Below the pieces are notes generated by a model that searched no databases, was not told where the DNA came from, and was given only the letters and a program-made list of their open reading frames with translations. Made by a program: the position numbers and the translations under genes. From Entrophospora sp. SA101 (taxonomy: Eukaryota > Glomeromycota > Glomeromycetes > Entrophosporales > Entrophosporaceae): DNA of 56,591 bases. Position 1 is the stretch's first letter. The number at the start of each line of letters is the position of its first letter. Shown here piece by piece: positions 50,322-56,591 of this stretch. The DNA lies in NCBI GenBank assembly GCA_958430865.1, contig CAUDNR010003424.1, forward strand, positions 1 to 56,591, given 5' to 3'.

Positions 50322-52140
50322 ATTGGTTCCATTTTTTTTTAAGCACCCACCCTGAAACAAATAATTTATTGCAACAGCAAGAAAAACTTTATTATTATAA
50401 GCATCAACCTTTTAGACTGATCTATTTTCTTCATCATCATATAGTTTGCATTCATTGTGTATTTAGCTATTTTGAAATTATTTATTTTATATACATATTA
50501 TATGGGGCATGCTTCTACAAACCCAACAAAATGAACTACCAATGATTTCAGGGTTCAAATGAATTTGGCAAAAGAAATTAAAAAAAATAGAGTTTATGTT
50601 CACTTAACATTCTTCAAGAATAAGAACAAAAAAAAATAATAAATAGGTAAATAAAATTCAAATAATCAAAACTCTCATTGATATTTATTAATTAAAAAAT
50701 GAAACTTCAAATTATCTTTTTTGTTAGAAGTATAACAATGCTTGTTATAATAAAAATATCTAATTTAGATTTAGTGAATTCAAACAAAATTTTCAAGGAT
50801 AGTTGCATTTTTATAATATTACATTGTCTGAATTGATAATTATTACAACAGTAATAGTGATAAAAAGAATAACCAAATGCAGGTGTGGATTAATATCTTA
50901 TCATTTGCAATTTAATAATATGTTTTTATTTTTAAAAGATAAATAAGCTTGCAAGCATGCAATCCGAGTTTCCTAATTAATAGGTTATCTAATGTTCAAC
51001 ACACAGCCTACTCACTGACTTACAGTTGATTCTATTGTTTGACACACAGCCTACTCACTGACTTACAGTCAAGTTTCCTTTATTTATATATATATGACAC
51101 ACAGCCTACTTACTGACTTATGGTCAAAGATTACTTTTATCTTCCTGGATAAAAGGGTCCCTAGGTTCTATGTAAATAATTATATCCCAAAGGCGTCTCC
51201 TTTCCTATAAAAATTTTGCATACGGAAATTCCGTATGAATTATAATTTTTATTGATTATTATAAAAGATACGGAATTATTCCGGAAAAAATTGTAAAATA
51301 TATTAATAATTCTTTTATTAGTAATAAATATCTTTATTCTTAACAAAAAATTGTTACGCAAATGGGATTTTTAATCAAAAAATTAAAAATTAACTACTTT
51401 TTTTACTAATCTAATATCATTTATTTATACTAAATCGTAACAACAATTTCTGGCATGATTTTACTCTCAAAACTATCTTTCACCTTCATTAAACAATTTC
51501 TTGTACTAAACAATATCTTTTTTAGATTTTAAATTACTGATCACGTTTCTTAGTGGGTGCTGTTGTTCCATACTCAAGTCAGGTGTGTTCCCAAACTACT
51601 AAATAAAATTCATTGAATATCACCTCACTAAAAGCAAAGAGAAGAAATAAAAAAAATGGACAAATATAAAATAAGAGAAAAAATGATTATGCATGAGATT
51701 TGGTATGGATTCATTGTTAGGGATAGATTTATTATCATTACAAAAATACAATATTCAAGTCAACAACAAGGACAAAGATAAGGATAATATTATTTATTAT
51801 TCCTAATTAAATGTATTACTTGAACTTTCTGTGTACGTAGAACTATTTTCAAATTATTTCTAAAGTGATCCAATAATTTAAATTCTTTCGTTTGAATTTA
51901 ATCTGAGAATTAAAGGTTTGTTACATCAGAATATTTGTTTCTCTGTTGTCTGAGATATTTTCCGTGATTCAAATTATTTTATTGGTGATTAAATAACAAT
52001 ATTAAAATCATTCAACTTTGCCGAAGGCCAGAAATTTTTCTTCAAATAGTAACTTTTATTTGAATAGAGACTTTAAAACAGTAAATAACAAGTAACACCA
52101 GTGACGAAGTCACTGTCATAAAGCATTCATCTAGTTTATT
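50322..52140. other. Repeat-rich intergenic region to the right edge of block copy 2
   Basis: Counterpart of 24111-25929. It has the three 33-bp repeats (50997-51127), the palindrome at 51219-51237, and the palindrome at 52099-52115. No live gene seen. Confidence 0.5.
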
Positions 52141-52480
52141 AGACTATTTCAAATGGTTGCTTCCAACTTCTTAAATTCGAACCATTTGTTAACGAAACAA
52201 CTGTTTTATTTTTTCATACATCGCTCATGTTTTCTCTCGGTCGTATGTCTTAAATTGGTCGCGTTTACAATCATTTTGACATTCATTATATTAAGGTTAT
52301 TTTGATTATATCGAGAGATATGGCCAAGAGAAGAGTTAGGAAGAGAGTTATTCTTCAACCAAGTCGAAAACCAACCCTTTAAATACATTTTCGAGTAGTA
52401 CGGTTTAATTTATTAGACTATTTCAAATGGTTGCCTCCAACTTCTTAAATTCGAACCATTTATTAATGAAACAATTGTTC
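52135..52480 (+). repeat. Pair of 72-bp direct repeats at the block breakpoint
   Basis: Repeats at 52135-52206 and 52409-52480 share TTTATTAGACTATTTCAAAT, then GGTTGCYTCCAACTTC and ATTCGAACCATTT, with about five differences. Each can fold (AAATGGTT pairs with AACCATTT). The 202 bp between them holds no gene. Copies 1 and 2 of the large block diverge within the first six bases of the first repeat. Confidence 0.8.
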
Positions 52481-52490
52481 GTGAAGGGAT

Positions 52491-52978
52491 TGTTGACAAA
52501 ATGAATCAAACCCACATTAAATGTTTTATTTTTAAATTCACGATTTTAATTGGTCAATCAATCAATAATTGCGTGGGTTAAAACCAGAACGGTCTCTCCT
52601 GTAATAACGTTGTATACTAATAACGAACAATTATTTCATGTGGCCGAATGTAGAATGTTGAGTTCTGTGCGCTGAAATGGCCCGAGAGGAATTTCTCTAC
52701 GAAAAAATAACAAAAAAAAAAGTTTGGACGGCTGTCCTATTTATATGTTTCGAATTTAATAAAATAGACTATTGTCTTGGCCCGAGTGATGTCATTTTTT
52801 TTTGCTCTTTGCGACGAAGAAGACGCAAAACCCAACTTAATTGAATTTTTATTCTCGCGTAGCACGGTATGTGTGTTTTGTGACACGAAAAGCAAAAGCT
52901 CGCATTGCGTTCTCAGTTATAAGCTTGTTTGTAAATTAAATTTGTTGTTTGCCTATATTTGTAAATAAACAGTGTTAC
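52491..52978 (+). mobile_element. Possible solo LTR or other element end
   Basis: A compact, less AT-rich stretch starting TGTTGACAAAATG, with a TATA-like TTATATGT near 52741, AATAAA near 52963 and an end near CAGTGTTAC. GGGA-type bases flank both ends (GGGAT before, GGGAA after), which could be a degenerate target duplication. It does not end in CA and has no internal coding, so the call is weak. Confidence 0.25.
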
Positions 52979-53470
52979 GGGAAATAAGACGTTGTAGAAG
53001 AGTGATGATCATTATACATGAGCGAACGAACGAACAGATCGAACATATCGAACAGATCGAGTGAGCATTGAGCTGATAAAAAAATCAATTTTTACTAATT
53101 TTTTGGGAAGCATGAGATGAAAAAAATGAGACTTGATTAAAAATTTTTTTTTTTTACTCTTTGAAATGTATCGTTAATAATTATTTTATTTATTTTATTA
53201 ACTAGAAAAGTATCAGCCAGATTGAAATTGAATAAAACCAGTACAACCAAGTCAATGCCAAAGTGAAAATAAGATTTTAAGTTTAGCATGAATTTATATC
53301 TTTGGATTGATTACAGGAATAAAATAAGTTTATTTTGTATCACTAAAATTTAGTCCTCTGGAATTTCTTGTCTCTATTTTTATTAAATAAATTAGAAATT
53401 GATAGAAGGAGTATATATATAAATTGTAGCTTTCATATTTATAATCTAAATTAATAATAATAGTATGTAT
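52979..53470. other. Intergenic, no gene seen
   Basis: The only local structure is a run of GAACGAACGAACAGATCGAA and ATCGAACAGATCGAG words at about 53021-53061. Confidence 0.45.
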
Positions 53471-53528
53471 AAAATCCGCTGTGGCAAGATTAGTATTAGT
53501 ATTTAGTAATCTTGCCACAACGGATTTT
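53471..53528. repeat. 22-bp inverted repeat with 14-bp loop, related copy at 53557
   Basis: Left arm 53471-53492 (core ATCCGCTGTGGCAAGATTA) and right arm 53507-53528 are complementary with one mismatch. A third related word, ATCCGCTGTGTCAAGG, follows in direct orientation at 53557-53572, leading into TTTGACTA. It looks like transposon ends left head to head. A similar word, CTGTGACAAGGTTTGACTGT, occurs at about 22493 and about 48704. Confidence 0.7.
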
Positions 53529-53759
53529 AAATAAAATTTGTTTATGTGTACCGTTCATCCGCTGTGTCAAGGTTTGACTATATTGTGGAATTAACTACGT
53601 ATATGATTGAAGATATTTAATACTACTATTAATTATTTTAAATTGATAATATAATTAACAAGAATGTAAAGATTTTATTATAAATAAATAGAAAACAAAA
53701 TTTAGGAATTACGGCAATAATAATACTACTAATATTACTAACAATCATGCACCCAGAAT

Positions 53760-54330
53760 AATGTAAGTATAATATGATAATCAGGGTTTTTCTGATAACG
53801 AAGTAGTATTACGATCTGATACGACCTTTAATTATAGTAATAGTAATAGTAATAGGGCTGACAGCATAATATTATTATAAAATAATATTTTATCACCATA
53901 GAAAATCATCGTACGTTCGTACAACGAAATTGCACAACACTGACTGTAATAATAACGTATATAATACTACTACATAATAACAAGGGATTTAAATAAGCAT
54001 ATATAACATGATAATCAGTTTTTCTCTGATAATGAAATAGTATTACGACCCCAGTTACAACATCTGGTAATCCATTAATTATATAATAGTGTTATCGGCT
54101 TAATAATAATATTATTATTATAGGATTTTACAAAGTAATATTTTGCCACCGCAGAAAATCATCGTTCCTGATACATCGTACATTTGTACGTACGTACGTA
54201 CATATGTAAAATTTCCTCGTACAGGTGTACGACCACAACGAAACTGTACGAACTCAATGGTACGAAGTCAGTCGTACGTACGAAGATTCTTCTCGTACAG
54301 CGAAATTGCACAACACTGGAACACGTGTTA
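53760..54330. repeat. GTAC-rich, imperfectly duplicated region
   Basis: Two related segments (about 53765-53945 and 53990-54310) share ATGATAATCAG, TTTTTCTGATAA-type, TAGTATTACGA and AGAAAATCATCGT words. From 54184 to 54300 GTAC occurs about ten times, including GTACGTACGTACGTAC. No gene: open frames here are translations of the repeat. Confidence 0.6.
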
Positions 54331-55930
54331 CCAAATTTGGAAAGATTGTGTACAAGAAGTGTGGGTCAAATACCCTATATCAAACCGCGATTTTTATGTA
54401 ACCCATTACTATCTATATTGATATAGTTTTCGGGTCGTATGTACGAGATTACACTTATCAGGACGGATCGTCGATTTTAATTTTTTGTCTTCATTAATTT
54501 TTTTTGTCAACAATCATTCCCAATTCTGTTTTAAAAAAATGCAATATTTTACTGCCTTGTTCTAAATAAAAAAAAGACAAATAAAACAAAATGAGAGTGT
54601 CTATGTACAAATATATATTAAGTTTTAAAGGGTAAAAAAGATTAAAATGATAATTAATAATGATAATTAATAATGATAATTAATGACAATGATAATGATA
54701 ATGATAGTATGATTAGATATCTAGTATTTTTTTTTTATAATACAAAAAAATTACAAAAATTACAAAAAATTTTATCAAAAATTAACACCCATCTTCTATA
54801 AAAGAATATATATATAATGGTTAAGTTAAAAAAGTCTATTTTTTAAATATTATATATTATAATCATTATATTGTTGACGAGTTGTGTCGTTGATGATGTT
54901 TCGGCCTATTTATTGAATTTTCAAGTGGTGAATTATGTCTCGACAGTGAGTTTATCGATATAACGTCCTTTGACGTAATTGGCATATTATCATTATTATT
55001 GTCATCATTGTCGTTGTTGTATTTATTACTACTATTATTACTGTTACCAATAATGTCATTATCATTACTATTACTCCTATTATCATTGTTATTACTCGAA
55101 GTCAGTCGTACGTACGAAGATTCTTCTCGTACAGCGAAATTGCACAACACTGGAACACGTGTTACCAAATTTGGAAAGATTGTGTACAAGAAGTGTGGGT
55201 CAAATACCCTATATCAAACCGCGATTTTTATGTAACCCATTACTATCTATATTGATATAGTTTTCGGGTCGTATGTACGAGATTACACTTATCAGGACGG
55301 ATCGTCGATTTTAATTTTTTGTCTTCATTAATTTTTTTTGTCAACAATCATTCCCAATTCTGTTTTAAAAAAATGCAATATTTTACTGCCTTGTTCTAAA
55401 TAAAAAAAAGACAAATAAAACAAAATGAGAGTGTCTATGTACAAATATATATTAAGTTTTAAAGGGTAAAAAAGATTAAAATGATAATTAATAATGATAA
55501 TTAATAATGATAATTAATGACAATGATAATGATAATGATAGTATGATTAGATATCTAGTATTTTTTTTTTATAATACAAAAAAATTACAAAAATTACAAA
55601 AAATTTTATCAAAAATTAACACCCATCTTCTATAAAAGAATATATATATAATGGTTAAGTTAAAAAAGTCTATTTTTTAAATATTATATATTATAATCAT
55701 TATATTGTTGACGAGTTGTGTCGTTGATGATGTTTCGGCCTATTTATTGAATTTTCAAGTGGTGAATTATGTCTCGACAGTGAGTTTATCGATATAACGT
55801 CCTTTGACGTAATTGGCATATTATCATTATTATTGTCATCATTGTCGTTGTTGTATTTATTACTACTATTATTACTGTTACCAATAATGTCATTATCATT
55901 ACTATTACTCCTATTATCATTGTTATTACT
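54263..55930 (+). repeat. 834-bp perfect tandem duplication
   Basis: Unit 1 is 54263-55096 and unit 2 is 55097-55930. The junction joins TTATTACT (the inside of a gene) to CGAAGTCAGTCG (inside the GTAC-rich repeat). No microhomology is visible at the join and no base difference was seen between units. Confidence 0.95.
54866..55189 (-). pseudogene. Chimeric 3' gene fragment created by the 834-bp duplication
   Basis: The last 77 codons of the Asn-rich gene at 55700 are repeated here (54866-55096). At the junction the frame stays open into the GTAC-rich repeat, giving a 107-aa chimera beginning MYTIFPNLVTRVPVLCNFAV. The repeat-derived part is not a known coding sequence, so this is a truncated gene copy rather than a functional gene, unless transcripts show otherwise. 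Confidence 0.75.
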
Positions 55931-56541
55931 AGTATCATTACTAGTAATAGTAGTAGATTCAGTTATATTTGGTGTGTCCGATATGGATGAATTTACATTT
56001 GTATACCAAGCATCAGTATTCATAGGTGGAAAAGCAACAGAAGATGGTAAAGCAGCCATTCTAATAAAGGTAGATCTAGGCATTGACGTTCCTGATGAAG
56101 AAGCAATATAAGTATTACCACCCATGTATAATATTATATCTCTTATCGTACCATCGAATTCAGGTATAGGGACATGCGGTAGTGAGTATATTGAAGGCGC
56201 TGATGGAGTATAAGCAGGTGGTGCACAAGAAATGGTAGGATATCCGAGATTTGATGTTTCTTCAATTAGTATTTCATCATCCAACGTTATCTCATCACTT
56301 TCTAATTTATCTACAGATGGTGCAGAGGGTTCTACATTATTGGATAACGATCGCGGGGTGTGGATTTGTATTGCCTGTAAATAATTGATATTATTTTTTT
56401 CATTCATCTTTTTCTGAGATAAGCTTATAATATCACCATTTGAAATATTGTCATCATCATCATTATTATTACTATTGTTATTGTTATTACTATTATTACT
56501 ATTGTTACTATTGTTATTACAACTGCTACTACTACTATCGC

Positions 56542-56591
<50 letters not shown>
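55700..56591 (-). CDS. Asn-rich protein with PPAY motif, 5' end outside the window
   Basis: The frame is open from the stop at 55700 to the window edge (at least 296 codons). The ATG at 56407-56405 is internal, because upstream codons in frame continue protein-like: a long poly-Asn run, SDSSSSSC, Asn/Ser repeats, DDDDNISNGDIISLSQKK. The middle region is not low-complexity: LGYPTISCAPPAYTPSAPS, then LPHVPIPEFDGTIRDIILYM and SMPRSTFIRMAALPSSVAFP. APPAY contains a PPxY motif, the ligand type for WW domains such as those of Rsp5/Nedd4 ubiquitin ligases. A second Asn/Asp/Ser-rich tract and a basic tail (NRPKHHQRHNSS) follow. I do not recognise the family. No intron is needed in the visible part. 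Its last 231 bp are duplicated at 54866-55096. Confidence 0.7.

Larger units (their letters stand above)
27880..52140 (+). repeat. Large duplicated block, copy 2 (24,261 bp)
   Basis: Same gene order and orientation as 3053-25929. It is longer by exactly 1384 bp because of an internal tandem duplication (40587-43354). No other difference was found by eye. The right edge coincides with the first of two 72-bp direct repeats (52135-52206), which begins six bases before the copies diverge. Confidence 0.95.

Noticed and set aside
52135..52480. A transposon inserted only in copy 2 as the cause of block divergence
   Set aside because: If so, the copy 1 flank (TATATATTTATTAAAAAAGA) should resume further on, and it does not within the remaining 4.4 kb.
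54143..54426. Plus-strand ORFs over the GTAC-rich repeat
   Set aside because: Derived from CGTAC repeats in several frames at once; no domain.

Overview
This is a very AT-rich eukaryotic nuclear window with short introns (about 82-119 bp), Asn-rich low-complexity proteins, microsatellites and many decayed DNA transposons. Together with fungal-type SIN3, caleosin and tandem CCCH zinc-finger genes this points to a fungus, most likely an arbuscular mycorrhizal fungus (Glomeromycotina, Rhizophagus-like). That placement is inference from style and protein resemblance.

Layout. Positions 1-3052 hold a broken mariner transposase (minus strand) and a second decayed coding stretch. Positions 3053-25929 form block copy 1. 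In order it contains a Tigger/pogo-like transposon remnant, SIN3 (minus, 12 exons, 5032-10237), a decayed transposon-like ORF, a caleosin/peroxygenase gene (minus, 5 exons, 11638-12837), a 4.9 kb divergent intergenic region, and a TTP/ZFP36-type tandem CCCH zinc-finger gene (plus, 2 exons, 17778-20372). Then come a broken tandem paralogue of the CCCH gene carrying an internal inversion, a 67-84 bp satellite, an Asn-rich coding remnant and a decayed transposon ORF. Positions 25930-26972 are a unique flank with a GC-rich simple repeat and a 19-bp tandem repeat, followed by 907 N (26973-27879). Positions 27880-52140 repeat the whole block apparently without base changes (offset +24827), except that copy 2 has an extra 1384-bp tandem duplication upstream of the CCCH gene (offset +26211 beyond it). 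Positions 52141-56591 are a new flank with dispersed repeats, a GTAC-rich tract, an 834-bp tandem duplication, and the 3' part of an Asn-rich gene that runs off the window.

How the genes relate. SIN3 (transcriptional corepressor scaffold), caleosin (lipid-droplet haem peroxygenase) and the CCCH protein (ARE-mRNA decay factor with a CCR4-NOT-type C-terminal motif) are ordinary single-function eukaryotic genes, not an operon. Caleosin and the CCCH gene are divergent and share the long intergenic region. The most notable features are structural: a 22.9-24.3 kb near-perfect duplication next to an assembly gap, two further perfect local duplications, and a zinc-finger pseudogene whose poly-Gln segment is inverted. 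The large duplication may be an assembly product (overlapping contigs or two nuclear haplotypes placed in series) rather than genome biology. I found no rRNA, tRNA, CRISPR array or recognisable new multi-gene system.
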